The notes below the pieces were generated by a model, which saw only the letters and a program-made list of their open reading frames with translations, was not told the DNA's origin and made no database searches. Below are positions 43,617-56,127 of a stretch of DNA of 64,000 bases, piece after piece (positions within the stretch are counted from its first letter, which is position 1; each line of letters starts with the position of its first letter). The stretch spans positions 95,019 through 159,018 of the forward strand of contig NZ_PZJO01000010.1 in assembly GCF_003206575.1 (NCBI RefSeq), written 5' to 3'. The position numbers and the translations under genes are program-made. The stretch comes from Salinicola endophyticus. Lineage in GTDB: Bacteria; Pseudomonadota; Gammaproteobacteria; Pseudomonadales; Halomonadaceae.

Positions 43617-44690
43617 ATGAGCGAGAAGACACCGGCCAAAGGGTATGCCGCCCACTCCGACAGCTCGCCGCTGGCGCTGTGGAACTTCGAACGTCGCGCC
43701 CCGCGCCCCGACGACGTTGCGATCGAGATTCTCTACTGCGGCGTCTGCCACAGTGACCTGCACTTCGCCCGCGACGACTGGGGCATGGCCTCCTATCCGG
43801 TCGTCCCGGGTCACGAGATCGTGGGGCGCGTCACCGCGGTGGGCGACGACGTCAGTCAGTACCAGGTCGGCGATCTGGTCGGCGTCGGTTGCATGGTCGA
43901 CGCCTGCCGCGAGTGCAAGGCGTGCCAGGATGGTCTGGAGAACTACTGCGCCGAAGGTTTCGTGATGACCTACGGCAGCCCCGACAAGCACGACGGCACC
44001 CTGACCCAGGGCGGCTACTCGGACAAGGTGGTGGTCAGCGAGCGTTTCGTGGTGCGCATGCCCGATGGCATCGACCTGAAGTCCGCGGCACCGATCCTGT
44101 GTGCCGGCATCACCACCTATTCGCCGCTCAAGCATTACGGCGTCAAGCCGGGCGACAAGGTCGGCGTGATCGGCATGGGTGGCCTGGGCCACATGGGCGT
44201 CAAGCTGGCCAAGGCGCTGGGCGCGGAAGTGACCCTGTTCACCCGCTCCGAGTCGAAGAAGGTCGAAGCCAAGCAGCAGGGCGCCGACCACGTGGTCATC
44301 TCCACCAGCGACGACGAGATGCAGGCGGTCGCCGAGACCTTCGACTTCATGCTCGATACGGTGCCGGTACAGCACGACATCAATCCCTACCTGGAGGCGC
44401 TCAAGCCGGACGGCACGCATATCCTGGTGGGACTGCTGGAGCCGATCGACCCGGCCATCTCCGGTGCCAACCTGGTGTTCCGTCGTCGCGTGCTCGCCGG
44501 CTCACTGATCGGCGGCATGCCGGAAACCCAGGAAGTGCTCGATTTCTGTGCCGAGCACGGCATCACCTGCGACGTCGAGATGATCAACATCGATCAGATC
44601 AACGAAGCGTGGGATCGGATGCAAAAAGGTGACGTCAAGTACCGCTTCGTCATCGACATGGCCTCGCTCAAGGAGGCTCAGGCAGCCTGA
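43617..44690 (+). CDS. Zinc-dependent NADP(H) alcohol/aldehyde dehydrogenase (YahK/CAD type)
   Basis: The 357-residue medium-chain dehydrogenase resembles YahK and cinnamyl-alcohol dehydrogenases. Catalytic zinc ligands are in YCGVCHSDLHFA (Cys) and VPGHEIVGRV (His-Glu). The structural-zinc cysteines lie in GVGCMVDACRECKACQDGLENYC. The cofactor motif is GVIGMGGLGHMGVKLAKALG near residue 182. It reduces a broad range of aldehydes, a detoxification role supported by the divergent YqhC-like regulator. AAGGAG lies eight bases before the ATG. Two terminators follow. Confidence 0.93.
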   Translation: MSEKTPAKGYAAHSDSSPLALWNFERRAPRPDDVAIEILYCGVCHSDLHFARDDWGMASYPVVPGHEIVGRVTAVGDDVSQYQVGDLVGVGCMVDACRECKACQDGLENYCAEGFVMTYGSPDKHDGTLTQGGYSDKVVVSERFVVRMPDGIDLKSAAPILCAGITTYSPLKHYGVKPGDKVGVIGMGGLGHMGVKLAKALGAEVTLFTRSESKKVEAKQQGADHVVISTSDDEMQAVAETFDFMLDTVPVQHDINPYLEALKPDGTHILVGLLEPIDPAISGANLVFRRRVLAGSLIGGMPETQEVLDFCAEHGITCDVEMINIDQINEAWDRMQKGDVKYRFVIDMASLKEAQAA

Positions 44691-44705
44691 GGCAAGCCCA
44701 AGGGA

Positions 44706-44731
44706 TGGCCCGGCGGCGATTCGCCGGGCCA
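44706..44731 (+). terminator. Hairpin after the alcohol dehydrogenase gene
   Basis: A perfect 10-bp inverted repeat (TGGCCCGGCG / CGCCGGGCCA) with a six-base loop, 15 bp after the stop codon. There is no T run. Confidence 0.6.
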
Positions 44732-44800
44732 GTCAGGGCATCCAGGTACGTCCGTCGGCGTGCGGTGCGCTGCCTGACAAGCTCCCAGGGTAATGATGCA

Positions 44801-44832
44801 AGCGTGCGGCCTCCGGGCCGCGCGCTTTTTTT
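44801..44832 (+). terminator. Rho-independent terminator between convergent genes
   Basis: An 11-bp stem (44801-44811 with 44816-44826, one G-U pair), loop TCCG, followed by a run of seven T on the plus strand. It ends the alcohol dehydrogenase transcript and lies eight bases before the tesB stop. Confidence 0.85.
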
Positions 44833-44840
44833 GCGTCGGC

Positions 44841-45656
44841 TCAGTGCTCGCTGACCCGCACCATGCCCTCCTGGGCGGTGGAGGCGACCAGGCGACCCTG
44901 GGTGTCATAGAAGCTGCCGCGGGCGAAGCCGCGCGCGCCGCCCGCCCAGGGACTATCCATGACGTAGAGCAGCCAGTCATCGAGCTTGGGGTCCTCGTGG
45001 ATCCACAGCGCGTGATCGAGACTGGCAATGCGCAGGTTCGGGTCGCCCAGGGTGACGTCGTGGGCCAGCAGGCTGGTCAGCAGCAGGTTGAAATCGGAGC
45101 TGTAGGCGAGCAGATAACGGTGCAGGGCCGGATCGGTGGGCAACGCCCCACCGGTGAGACGGAACCAGATCATCCGCGACGGCGGGCAGGCGTGGCGCTC
45201 CTCGACGGTGATGAACTCCACCGGGTGATTGCGGAAGCGCTGATGCACCGCCTCACCGCGGGCCAGCAGCGCCTCGGGATGCTCGACCTCGGGGGCACTC
45301 GTCTGATGGTGAATGCCGTTCTCGCGCCCCTGGAAGGAAGCACTGCAGAAGAAGATCGGCTTGCCCTTCTGGATCGCGGTGACGCGGCGGGTGGTGAAGC
45401 TGCCGCCGTCACGCACGCGGTCGACCGAGTAGATCACCGGCAGCTCGGCATCACCGCGGCGCAGGAAGTAGCCATGCAGCGAGTGCAGGTAGCGATCCTC
45501 GGGCACGGTGCGGGTGGCGGCGGCGGCCGACTGCCCCAGCGCCTGGCCACCGAACAGCTGAGGCAGGCCGAGATCCTGGCTCTGGCCGCGGAACAGATTC
45601 TCCTCCAGGGCTTCGAGACCCAGGAGGGTGACGAGATCATCCAACGCTTGGCTCAT
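44841..45656 (-). CDS. tesB: Acyl-CoA thioesterase II
   Basis: The 271-residue double-hotdog thioesterase cleaves medium- and long-chain acyl-CoA. The N-terminal LDDLVTLLGLEALEENLFRGQS and LPQLFGGQALGQSAAAATRTV are TesB signatures. The C-terminal RIASLDHALWIHEDPKLDDWLLYVMDSPWAGGARGFARG (broken) has the conserved Asp of the active site. It starts at ATG 45656 with AAGGA upstream; the frame beyond is an over-extension. Confidence 0.93.
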   Translation of the reverse strand: MSQALDDLVTLLGLEALEENLFRGQSQDLGLPQLFGGQALGQSAAAATRTVPEDRYLHSLHGYFLRRGDAELPVIYSVDRVRDGGSFTTRRVTAIQKGKPIFFCSASFQGRENGIHHQTSAPEVEHPEALLARGEAVHQRFRNHPVEFITVEERHACPPSRMIWFRLTGGALPTDPALHRYLLAYSSDFNLLLTSLLAHDVTLGDPNLRIASLDHALWIHEDPKLDDWLLYVMDSPWAGGARGFARGSFYDTQGRLVASTAQEGMVRVSEH

Positions 45657-45759
45657 TCGCGTATCCTTGCGTGCAGTGGTGACAGCGGTATTGATCAAGG
45701 TAGTGATGGTCGGCGTGCCTGCCCAGGCGCGCGCCAAGGGCGATCCAACGAGCGGGTAG

Positions 45760-48183
<2,424 letters not shown>

Positions 48184-48204
48184 AGGTGATAGAGGGCTCC
48201 TAGA

Positions 48205-48233
48205 GGTGCAGCCACAGAGTGCGTGGCTGCACC
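48205..48233 (-). terminator. Hairpin after mltF
   Basis: An 11-bp perfect inverted repeat (GGTGCAGCCAC / GTGGCTGCACC) with a seven-base loop, ten bases past the mltF stop. There is no clear T run on the minus strand. Confidence 0.55.
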
Positions 48234-48242
48234 GGCCACGGC

Positions 48243-49694
48243 TTACATCAGGGGCGTGACGATTTCCAGCGGCGTCATGGTGTCGCTGTCCAAGGTGCGC
48301 TGGCCCAACTGATCGAACTGCTGCTGGCTGCGATTGACGTACTTCAATATCTCGTAATAGCGGCGCACGTTACGCACGTAGATCACCGGCTCCCCGCCCC
48401 GAGCATACCCATGGTTGGCTTGCGAATACCACTCGCGCTGCTGCAGCAGCGGCAGCGCCTCGCGCACGTCGATCCAGCGGTCGGGGTCGCCGCCGCGCTG
48501 GGCGGCGATGGTGCGGGCGTCGAAGAGGTGGCCAAGCCCCACATTGTAGGCCGCCAGCGCCATCCAGGTGCGGTCGGGTTCGGGGATCGAGGCGTCCAGC
48601 CGATCGCGCACGTGAAGCAGATAGCGCGCGCCGCCGTCGACGCTCTGGCGTGGGTCGAGGCGATTGTCGATGCCGATCTCGTCGGCGGTGGGTCGGGTCA
48701 GCATCATCAGGCCGCGCACGCCGGTGGGCGAAGTGGCATCCGGCCGCCAGTGCGACTCCTGATAACCCAGTGCGGCGAGCAGACGCCAGTCGAAGCCGGT
48801 ATCCCGGGCGGCTTCCTTGAAGTAGGGCACGAAGCGCGGCAGGCGGTTGCGCACATGGCGAATGAACAGGCGCGCGCCGACGTACTCGAGATAGTCGTCG
48901 TGGCCGAAGTAGCGCCCGATCAGCTCGTCGAGATCGCCGCTCGAGCGTTGCTCCGCGATGAAGCGGTTGGCTGCTTGCTGCAGCGCCAGCGGCTGGCTGG
49001 CGGAGAACGCCCAGACCAGCGTCAGCGGCTTGCCCAGGGCGAAGCCGCGCTCGACGTTGGGGAAGAACAGCCGGTTGAGCTTGAACTGGTGGGTATAGAT
49101 CACCGCGGCATCGAGATCGTCGCGCTCGACCATCTCCAGCAGATCGGCGATGGCCAGATCGTCGGCTTCGCGCCAGCCCAGGCCGGGCAGATTCTGCTGC
49201 TGGGCACGCAGCGCGGCGGCGCTGCCGGAGCCGGCGATCACACCGATCCGCAGATTGAGCAGGTCATCGAGGGTACGCACCGGCGGCAGCCCGCGGCGAT
49301 AGACCACCAGCGGCTGCAGGGTCAGGATCGGCTGGCTGTAGCGCAGCCCGCTGCGGCTCTGATCCAGGGTGAGCGCGGCCGCGCCGAGGTCGGCCGTGCC
49401 CCGGCGGACGTCGTCGAGCACATCCATGATGCGGCTGTCGTTCTTGACCGCCAGGCTGACCCCCAGCGAATGCGCGAAGCGCCGCACCAGCTCGTACTCG
49501 AAGCCGGTCGGCCCATGGCCACCCTGATAGAAGGTGATCGGGCCATTGCGGGTAGCGACCTGCAGGAAGTCGCGCTGACGGATCGAATCGAGTCCGTCGC
49601 CCAGGCGCGGCAGCAGCTCGGCGGGGCATAGCAGGGTGGCCAGGGCCAGCAGTACCGTCAACGCAGCACGCAGGCGCTTTGAAAGATGGAGCAT
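48243..49694 (-). CDS. mltF: Membrane-bound lytic murein transglycosylase F
   Basis: MltF has a periplasmic-binding-protein-like regulatory domain and a C-terminal lytic transglycosylase domain that cuts peptidoglycan glycan strands. The 483-residue protein begins with a signal segment ([18 protein letters not shown]). The binding domain covers about 40-265 ([27 protein letters not shown], broken). The catalytic domain has [21 protein letters not shown], with the catalytic Glu in YQESHW, then [14 protein letters not shown] and [17 protein letters not shown] 49694 is preferred over 49724 because it places the signal at the N-terminus. Confidence 0.92.
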   Translation of the reverse strand: MLHLSKRLRAALTVLLALATLLCPAELLPRLGDGLDSIRQRDFLQVATRNGPITFYQGGHGPTGFEYELVRRFAHSLGVSLAVKNDSRIMDVLDDVRRGTADLGAAALTLDQSRSGLRYSQPILTLQPLVVYRRGLPPVRTLDDLLNLRIGVIAGSGSAAALRAQQQNLPGLGWREADDLAIADLLEMVERDDLDAAVIYTHQFKLNRLFFPNVERGFALGKPLTLVWAFSASQPLALQQAANRFIAEQRSSGDLDELIGRYFGHDDYLEYVGARLFIRHVRNRLPRFVPYFKEAARDTGFDWRLLAALGYQESHWRPDATSPTGVRGLMMLTRPTADEIGIDNRLDPRQSVDGGARYLLHVRDRLDASIPEPDRTWMALAAYNVGLGHLFDARTIAAQRGGDPDRWIDVREALPLLQQREWYSQANHGYARGGEPVIYVRNVRRYYEILKYVNRSQQQFDQLGQRTLDSDTMTPLEIVTPLM

Positions 49695-49960
49695 GCGATG
49701 GGATCGGTCACGGCGTGACGCCACACCATAGCCGGCCGCGGCGCCGATGTCATCTCCTCCGCGGGCGCGCCGGCGGGCGCTAATTAAGGTGCGATTGGTG
49801 GTAGGCGCGGTTTCGGCGCTGCCCGCGGTGCGGGCTTAGCGAGCGGCGCCGCTTTCCAGTATCATGGCGCCCTGATTCGGCCGTGCTGCCCCGATTCGCC
49901 CGATCGATCCGCGCTCAGACAGCCACGCGATCCCTGACCGTCCTGGAGGCTTTCCTCGCC

Positions 49961-52900
49961 ATGCTCGAATTGCAAGGCGCTCCCGCGCTATCTGCATTCC
50001 GTCACGCCAAGCTGCTCGCCGACCTGCGCGACGCAGTGCCCGAAGTCGAGACCCTCGAAGCCCACTACGTCCATTTCGTCGACCATCGTGACGATCTCGA
50101 CGCCGCGGCCCGCGAGACCCTCGAGCGGCTGCTCGACTACGGTCACGACACGCCGGCTGGCCACGACACGCAGGCGCGTGGAACGGCAGGCAACGACGCC
50201 GCGGCGCACGGCCACCGTTTCCTGGTGGTGCCGCGGATCGGCACCATCTCGCCGTGGTCGTCCAAGGCCACCGATATCGCCCGCAACTGCGGTCTGACTC
50301 AGGTCGCCCGGCTCGAACGAGGTATCGACTACCGCGTGACCTTCCGGCAGGCGCCCCAGGCCGAGGCCTTCGCCGCGCTGATCGCCTGTCTTCACGACCG
50401 CATGACCGAGAGCGTGCTGCAGGATGCCAGCGATGCCGCCAAGCTGTTCTCGCAGCAGGCGCCGGTGCCGCTGGCCACGGTCGACGTGCTCGGCGGCGGG
50501 CGCCCGGCGCTGGCCGCTGCCAACGGCGAGCTGGGGCTGGCCCTGGCCGACGACGAGATCGACTATCTGGTCGCGGCGTTCGGCGAGCTCGGGCGCAACC
50601 CGACCGACGTCGAGCTGATGATGTTCGCCCAGGCCAACTCCGAGCACTGCCGCCACAAGATCTTCAACGCCGACTGGGTGATCGACGGCGAGGCGCAGAG
50701 CCACTCGCTGTTCAAGATGATCAAGAACACCTTCGAGCAGTCGAGCGACAAGGTGCTCTCGGCCTACAGCGACAACGCCGCGATCATCGAGGGCAGCCGC
50801 GCCGGCCGCTTCTTCCCCGCGCCCGAGACCCAGGTCTACGCCGCGACCCAGGAGCCGATCCACATTCTGATGAAGGTGGAGACCCACAATCACCCCACCG
50901 CGATCGCCCCGCACCCGGGGGCGGCCACCGGAGCCGGCGGCGAGATCCGTGACGAGGGCGCCACCGGCCGTGGTGGCAAGCCCAAGGCGGGGTTGACCGG
51001 CTTCACCGTCTCCAACCTGCGCATCCCCGAGTTCGTGCAGCCGTGGGAAGCCTTCGACTACGGCAAGCCCGAGCGTATCCAGTCGGCCCTAGACATCATG
51101 CTCGAGGGGCCGATCGGCGGTGCGGCGTTCAACAACGAGTTCGGCCGCCCCAACCTCAACGGCTTCTTCCGCACCTTCGAGCTCGACGCCGTGGGGGCGG
51201 CGGGCATCGAGCGCCGCGGCTACCACAAGCCGGTGATGCTGGCCGGCGGCTACGGCAGCGTGCGCGACGCCCATGTGCTCAAGGGCGAGATCCCTGTCGG
51301 TGCCAAGCTGATCGTGATGGGCGGCCCGGCGATGCTGATCGGCCTCGGCGGCGGTGCCGCGTCGTCGATGGCGTCGGGTGCCTCCAGCGAGGATCTCGAC
51401 TTCGCCTCGGTGCAGCGCGGCAACCCCGAGATCGAGCGCCGCGCCCAGGAGGTGATCGACCGCTGCTGGGCGCTGAACGAGGCCAATCCCATCGCCTTCA
51501 TCCACGACGTCGGCGCCGGCGGGCTCTCCAATGCGCTGCCGGAGCTGGTCAAGGATGGTGGCCGCGGCGGCCTGTTCGATCTGCGCGCGGTGCCCAATGC
51601 CGAGCCCGGCATGAGCCCGCTGGAGATCTGGTGCAACGAAGCCCAGGAGCGCTACGTGCTGGCGGTATCGCCGGACCAGCTCGAGCGCTTCGATGCCATC
51701 TGCCAGCGCGAGCGCTGCCCCTACGCGGTGGTCGGCGAGGCCACCGAGGCGCACCATCTGAGCGTGCGCGACGACCAGTTCGAGGCCGATCCGGTGGATC
51801 TGCCGATGAGCGTGCTGTTCGGCAAGCCGCCCAAGATGCAGCGCAGCTTCGAGCGTCACACCCTCAACCTGCCCGGCCTCGGACTCGACAATCTCGACCT
51901 GCGCGAGGCGCTGGACCGGGTGCTGCGGCTGCCCACGGTGGCGTCGAAGAGCTTTCTGATCACCATCGGCGACCGCTCGATCACCGGCCTGGTGGCGCGC
52001 GACCAGATGGTCGGGCCGTGGCAGGTGCCGGTGGCCGACTGCGCGGTCACCACCGCCAGCTTCGACACCCATGCCGGTGAGGCGATGGCCACCGGTGAAC
52101 GCCCGCCGGTGGCGCTGATCGACCCGGCGGCGAGCGCCCGCCTGGCGGTGGCCGAGACCATCACCAACCTGGCGGCGGCACCGATCGCCGCGCTCTCCGA
52201 CGTCAAGCTCTCCGCCAACTGGATGAGCGCGGCCGACCATGCCGGCGAGAACCAGGCGCTTTACGATGCCGTGCACGCCGTGGGCATGGAGCTGTGCCCT
52301 CAGCTCGGCATCGCCGTGCCGGTGGGCAAGGACTCGATGTCGATGCGCACCGCCTGGCAATCCGACGATGAAGAGAAGAGCGTCACCGCGCCGCTGACGC
52401 TGGATATCACCGGCTTCGCCCCGGTCACCGATGCGCTCGCGACGCTGACCCCGCAGTTGCGTCTCGACCAGGACGAGAGCGACCTGATCCTGATCGATCT
52501 GGGGCGCGGCCAGAACCGCCTCGGCGGCTCGGCGCTGGCCCAGGTCTACGGCCAGGTCGGCAATGTCTGCCCGGATCTCGACGAAGCCGAGGATCTGGTG
52601 GCGTTCTTCAACGTCATCCAGGGTCTAAACGCCGACGGCAAGCTGCTGGCCTACCATGACCGCAGCGACGGCGGGCTGATCGTGACCCTGCTGGAGATGG
52701 CCTTCGCCGGTCACGGCGGACTGGAGATCAAGCTCGACTGGCTGACCGACGATGCGGTGGGCGCGGTGGATGCGCTGTTCGCCGAGGAGCTGGGCGCGGT
52801 GATCCAGGTCAATCGCCACGAGACCGAGTTCGTGCTGGCACAGTTCGCCGCCGCCGGGATCGACACCTGTGGCGTGATCGCGCGCCCGCGCTACGATGAT

Positions 52901-53902
52901 CAGGTGCGCGTCACGCTGTTCGAGGAGCCGCTGCTCGAGACCACCCGAGCCATGGCCCAGCGCACCTGGTCGGAGACCAGCTACCGCCTGCAGGCGCTGC
53001 GCGACAATCCGGAGAGCGCCAAGAGCGAGTTCGATGGCCTGCTCAACCTGCGCGATCCGGGGCTTTCCGCCAGCCCCACCTTCGACGTCGACGACGATGT
53101 CGCCGCGCCCTTCATCAACCAGGGCGTGCGGCCGCGGGTCGCCATCCTGCGCGAGCAGGGGGTCAACGGCCATGTCGAGATGGCGGCGGCCTTCGATCGT
53201 GCCGGTTTCGAGGCGGTCGACGTGCACATGAGCGACATCCTCGCCGGGCGCATCACCCTGGACGAGATGAAGGGGCTGGTCGGCTGCGGCGGTTTCTCCT
53301 ACGGCGACGTGCTCGGCGCCGGCGGCGGCTGGGCCAAGTCGGCGCTCTACAATCCGCGGGCCCGCGACCAGTTCGCTGCCTTCTTCGCCCGCGAGGACAC
53401 CTTCGGGCTGGGCGTGTGCAACGGCTGCCAGATGTTCTCGCAGCTCAAGGAGCTGATCCCCGGGGCCGAGCGCTGGCCGCGTTTCGTGCGCAACCACTCC
53501 GAGCAGTTCGAAGCGCGGGTATCGATGGTCAAGGTCGAACAGACCCCCTCGATCCTGTTCGCCGGCATGGCCGGTTCGACCCTGCCGGTGGCGGTGGCCC
53601 ATGGCGAAGGGCGTGCGCTGTTCGCCGACAGCAGCCATTTGCGCGGAATGCAGGGCAGCGGCCAGATCGCGCTGCGCTATGTCGACAACGACGGCCAGGT
53701 GACCACGCGTTACCCGGCCAACCCCAACGGCTCGCCCTCCGGGGTGACCGGGCTGACCACGCCGGATGGACGCGTCACCATCATGATGCCCCATCCGGAG
53801 CGGGTCGCCCGCGCGGTCACCAACTCCTGGCGGCCGGCCGAGTGGACCCGGGACGGGGCCTGGATGCGGCTGTTCCGTAACGCGCGGGTATGGGTGGGCT
53901 AG
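49961..53902 (+). CDS. purL: Phosphoribosylformylglycinamidine synthase, single-chain PurL
   Basis: PurL converts FGAR to FGAM with glutamine and ATP in purine synthesis. The 1313-residue single-chain protein is of the gammaproteobacterial type (about 1295 in E. coli). It begins [19 protein letters not shown], as in Pseudomonas, so ATG 49961 is used and not GTG 49883. The synthetase domains have [14 protein letters not shown] and [11 protein letters not shown]; the glutaminase domain has the Cys in [12 protein letters not shown] and the His-Glu in [16 protein letters not shown] lies about 12 bases before the ATG. A strong terminator follows. Confidence 0.96.
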   Translation: MLELQGAPALSAFRHAKLLADLRDAVPEVETLEAHYVHFVDHRDDLDAAARETLERLLDYGHDTPAGHDTQARGTAGNDAAAHGHRFLVVPRIGTISPWSSKATDIARNCGLTQVARLERGIDYRVTFRQAPQAEAFAALIACLHDRMTESVLQDASDAAKLFSQQAPVPLATVDVLGGGRPALAAANGELGLALADDEIDYLVAAFGELGRNPTDVELMMFAQANSEHCRHKIFNADWVIDGEAQSHSLFKMIKNTFEQSSDKVLSAYSDNAAIIEGSRAGRFFPAPETQVYAATQEPIHILMKVETHNHPTAIAPHPGAATGAGGEIRDEGATGRGGKPKAGLTGFTVSNLRIPEFVQPWEAFDYGKPERIQSALDIMLEGPIGGAAFNNEFGRPNLNGFFRTFELDAVGAAGIERRGYHKPVMLAGGYGSVRDAHVLKGEIPVGAKLIVMGGPAMLIGLGGGAASSMASGASSEDLDFASVQRGNPEIERRAQEVIDRCWALNEANPIAFIHDVGAGGLSNALPELVKDGGRGGLFDLRAVPNAEPGMSPLEIWCNEAQERYVLAVSPDQLERFDAICQRERCPYAVVGEATEAHHLSVRDDQFEADPVDLPMSVLFGKPPKMQRSFERHTLNLPGLGLDNLDLREALDRVLRLPTVASKSFLITIGDRSITGLVARDQMVGPWQVPVADCAVTTASFDTHAGEAMATGERPPVALIDPAASARLAVAETITNLAAAPIAALSDVKLSANWMSAADHAGENQALYDAVHAVGMELCPQLGIAVPVGKDSMSMRTAWQSDDEEKSVTAPLTLDITGFAPVTDALATLTPQLRLDQDESDLILIDLGRGQNRLGGSALAQVYGQVGNVCPDLDEAEDLVAFFNVIQGLNADGKLLAYHDRSDGGLIVTLLEMAFAGHGGLEIKLDWLTDDAVGAVDALFAEELGAVIQVNRHETEFVLAQFAAAGIDTCGVIARPRYDDQVRVTLFEEPLLETTRAMAQRTWSETSYRLQALRDNPESAKSEFDGLLNLRDPGLSASPTFDVDDDVAAPFINQGVRPRVAILREQGVNGHVEMAAAFDRAGFEAVDVHMSDILAGRITLDEMKGLVGCGGFSYGDVLGAGGGWAKSALYNPRARDQFAAFFAREDTFGLGVCNGCQMFSQLKELIPGAERWPRFVRNHSEQFEARVSMVKVEQTPSILFAGMAGSTLPVAVAHGEGRALFADSSHLRGMQGSGQIALRYVDNDGQVTTRYPANPNGSPSGVTGLTTPDGRVTIMMPHPERVARAVTNSWRPAEWTRDGAWMRLFRNARVWVG

Positions 53903-53935
53903 ACCACGCACCAGCGTAGCGGTCGAACGCGAACC

Positions 53936-53969
53936 AGCCGGCTTGCCCCAGGGCAAGCCGGCTTTTTTG
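53936..53969 (+). terminator. Rho-independent terminator of purL
   Basis: A perfect 12-bp inverted repeat (AGCCGGCTTGCC / GGCAAGCCGGCT) with loop CCAG is followed by a T run, 33 bp after the purL stop. It is a textbook intrinsic terminator. Confidence 0.92.
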
Positions 53970-54016
53970 TGCTCTTCATTCGGAGACCGACGCCCGCCAG
54001 TGCTAGAGCGGCACGA

Positions 54017-54235
54017 TTAGAGCGGCACGATGGCGGTGAAACGCCCACCCCCATCGAAATACAGCCGAAAGCGGCCGTGTACGCCGTCATGGCTCACCAG
54101 GCGGTGCAGGGCGCGGGCGGGAAAGCGCACCCGCCGCCCATCGAGGGTGTAGGTCTGAATGCTCTCCACCGCGCCGGCGTAGTAGCTTCGGCACTGGTCG
54201 AGGCTGAGATCGAGCGTGATATCGACGCTGGGCAT
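54017..54235 (-). CDS. DUF2835 family small protein
   Basis: The 72-residue cytosolic protein begins MPSVDITLDLSLDQCRSYYAG and ends with FRLYFDGGGRFTAIVPL, both characteristic of DUF2835, a short family of unknown function in gammaproteobacteria. The ATG at 54235 starts the conserved part; a longer frame upstream (to 54931) is an MsrQ shadow. It lies downstream of msrPQ on the same strand with an 86-bp gap. Confidence 0.85.
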   Translation of the reverse strand: MPSVDITLDLSLDQCRSYYAGAVESIQTYTLDGRRVRFPARALHRLVSHDGVHGRFRLYFDGGGRFTAIVPL

Positions 54236-54321
54236 GGGGTGTCCGGGGATCTGACGAGCGGCCAGGCCGCAGCGTGCCTCAAGCGCGGCCGCCGGGCAAT
54301 GCCGTGCCGGCGGTCGGGGGC

Positions 54322-54960
54322 TCAGCCAGGCTGGCGCCGCTCGCGCTTGACCTGCTGGCGCAGCCTGGGCAGCTGGCGTGCCACCGGCGGCAGCCGCAAC
54401 AGCATCAGACCGGCGCCGATCGCGGCGTACAGGCTCCACTCGCCGAGATCGGCGCGCACCACCCAGAAAAAGTGCAGCAGGCCCAGCGCCAGGACCAGGT
54501 AGACCAGCTTGTGCAGCGTCTTCCAGCGCTTGCCCAGTCGGCGCATCGAGGCGCGGTTGGAGGTCACTCCCATCGCCACCAGGCCAAGCAGCGCCAGCAT
54601 GCCGACGATGATATAGGGGCGGCGGACGATCTCGCTGCCCAGCCGGCTCAGGTCGAGGCCGAGTATGAACAGCGCATAGCAGAGCAGGTGGGCCACCGCG
54701 TAGGCCAGAGTCCACAGCCCCATCTGGCGCCGGATCAGGGCGAAGCCTTTCCAGCGGGTGAGCTTGCCGAGCGGGGTCAGGCTCAGGGTGGCGAACAGCA
54801 TCCACAGCGTGCCCTGGCCGATATTGAGCAGCAGGTAGCGCCCGGGCTCGGGGCCGGCGGCGTTGAGCGCGACCTGATAGCTCCAGTAGAGCAGGGGGGC
54901 CAGGGCGATGCAGAAGACCGCGACGCGCCACAGCGTCAGCGTAGAGCGCGGGGTGGCCAT
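54322..54960 (-). CDS. msrQ: MsrQ, heme-binding membrane subunit of the MsrPQ system
   Basis: The 212-residue inner-membrane b-type cytochrome passes quinone-pool electrons to MsrP for repair of oxidised periplasmic methionines. There are about five to six transmembrane segments. Heme-ligand candidate histidines are in YAVAHLLCYAL and KTLHKLVYLVLALGLLHFFWVV. Its ATG overlaps the last base of the msrP stop, a translationally coupled pair. Confidence 0.93.
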   Translation of the reverse strand: MATPRSTLTLWRVAVFCIALAPLLYWSYQVALNAAGPEPGRYLLLNIGQGTLWMLFATLSLTPLGKLTRWKGFALIRRQMGLWTLAYAVAHLLCYALFILGLDLSRLGSEIVRRPYIIVGMLALLGLVAMGVTSNRASMRRLGKRWKTLHKLVYLVLALGLLHFFWVVRADLGEWSLYAAIGAGLMLLRLPPVARQLPRLRQQVKRERRQPG

Positions 54961-55979
54961 CAGAACTGCTTCCTCAGGTCCATGCCGGTATACAGGCTCG
55001 CCACCTGGTCGGCGTAGCCGTTGAACATCCGGGTATCGATGATATGCGGGTTGAACAGGCTATTGGGCAGGCGCCGCTCGGTGGCCTGGCTCCAGCGCGG
55101 ATGGTCGACCTGGGGATTGACGTTGGCATAGAAGCCATATTCGTCGGGGGCGATCGCCTGCCACGAGTTGACCGGCTGCTCGCTCACCAGCGAGATTCGC
55201 ACGATCGACTTGATGCTCTTGAAACCGTACTTCCAGGGCACCACCAGGCGCAGCGGGGCGCCGTTCTGGTTGGGCAGCTCGCGGCCGTACATGCCCACGC
55301 CGAGAATCGTCAGCGGGTGCATCGCCTCGTCCAGGCGCAGCCCTTCGGTGTAGGGCCAGTCGATCAGCGCGAAGGCGGAGTCCTGCCCCGGCATCTCCTG
55401 GGGCCGCACCAGGGTCTCGAAACGCACGTACTTGGCCTTGGAGGTGGGCTTGGCACGTGCGATCACGTCGCCCAGCGGAATCCCCAGCCACGGGATCACC
55501 ATCGACCACGCCTCGACGCAGCGCAGGCGATAGATGCGCTCTTCGAGCCGTGACGGGGTGATCAGATCCTCCAGCGCCACGCGCCCGCCGTTGTCGACCT
55601 CGCCATCGATCACCACGCTCCATGGCTGGGTGGTGAGCGAGTCGGCGCGCTTCGACGGATCGCCCTTGCCGGTGCCGAACTCGTAGAAGTTGTTGTAGGT
55701 CGAGGCGTCCTGATAGGGGGTCAACTTGTCCAGTTCGGGGTCCTGCGGTACCACCGCATCCCACTGGGCACGCTCGATCTCCCCGGCGAGCCACGCGGGC
55801 GGATGGCCGGCGGGTACGTCGGTGTAGTCCGCGGCGGCCGCCTGCGCGCGTCCGGAGAGCGCCAGGCCCGCGCCGACGCCGGCCAGGCCGCCGAGGAACC
55901 GCCGCCGTGACAGGTAGACCGACTCGGGGGTGACGTCCGACTCGCGCAGGTCGCCGGGTTGGGGGATCTTGATCAACAT
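54960..55979 (-). CDS. msrP: MsrP, molybdoenzyme subunit of periplasmic methionine-sulfoxide reductase
   Basis: MsrP (YedY) is a periplasmic Mo-cofactor protein that reduces methionine sulfoxide of proteins. The 339-residue precursor carries a twin-arginine signal ([20 protein letters not shown], about 24-43). The molybdenum-ligand cysteine is in [14 protein letters not shown] near residue 151, and the late [18 protein letters not shown] ends the protein. The start at ATG 55979 with AGGGAG upstream; the frame to 56075 is an over-extension. It forms an operon with msrQ. Confidence 0.95.
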   Translation of the reverse strand: MLIKIPQPGDLRESDVTPESVYLSRRRFLGGLAGVGAGLALSGRAQAAAADYTDVPAGHPPAWLAGEIERAQWDAVVPQDPELDKLTPYQDASTYNNFYEFGTGKGDPSKRADSLTTQPWSVVIDGEVDNGGRVALEDLITPSRLEERIYRLRCVEAWSMVIPWLGIPLGDVIARAKPTSKAKYVRFETLVRPQEMPGQDSAFALIDWPYTEGLRLDEAMHPLTILGVGMYGRELPNQNGAPLRLVVPWKYGFKSIKSIVRISLVSEQPVNSWQAIAPDEYGFYANVNPQVDHPRWSQATERRLPNSLFNPHIIDTRMFNGYADQVASLYTGMDLRKQF

Positions 55980-56127
55980 CGCGGGTACTCCCTGTTCTGG
56001 CGCATGGCTCGCGCTGGCGGGCCCTGTCTCCGTGCCCCTGGGGTGCACTGGCCGACGCCGTTCGCCGAGCCTCACAAGCGCATACGCAGGCTGTCGACGC
56101 CTGGATGCAGCCGCTGTCTACCAGGGC

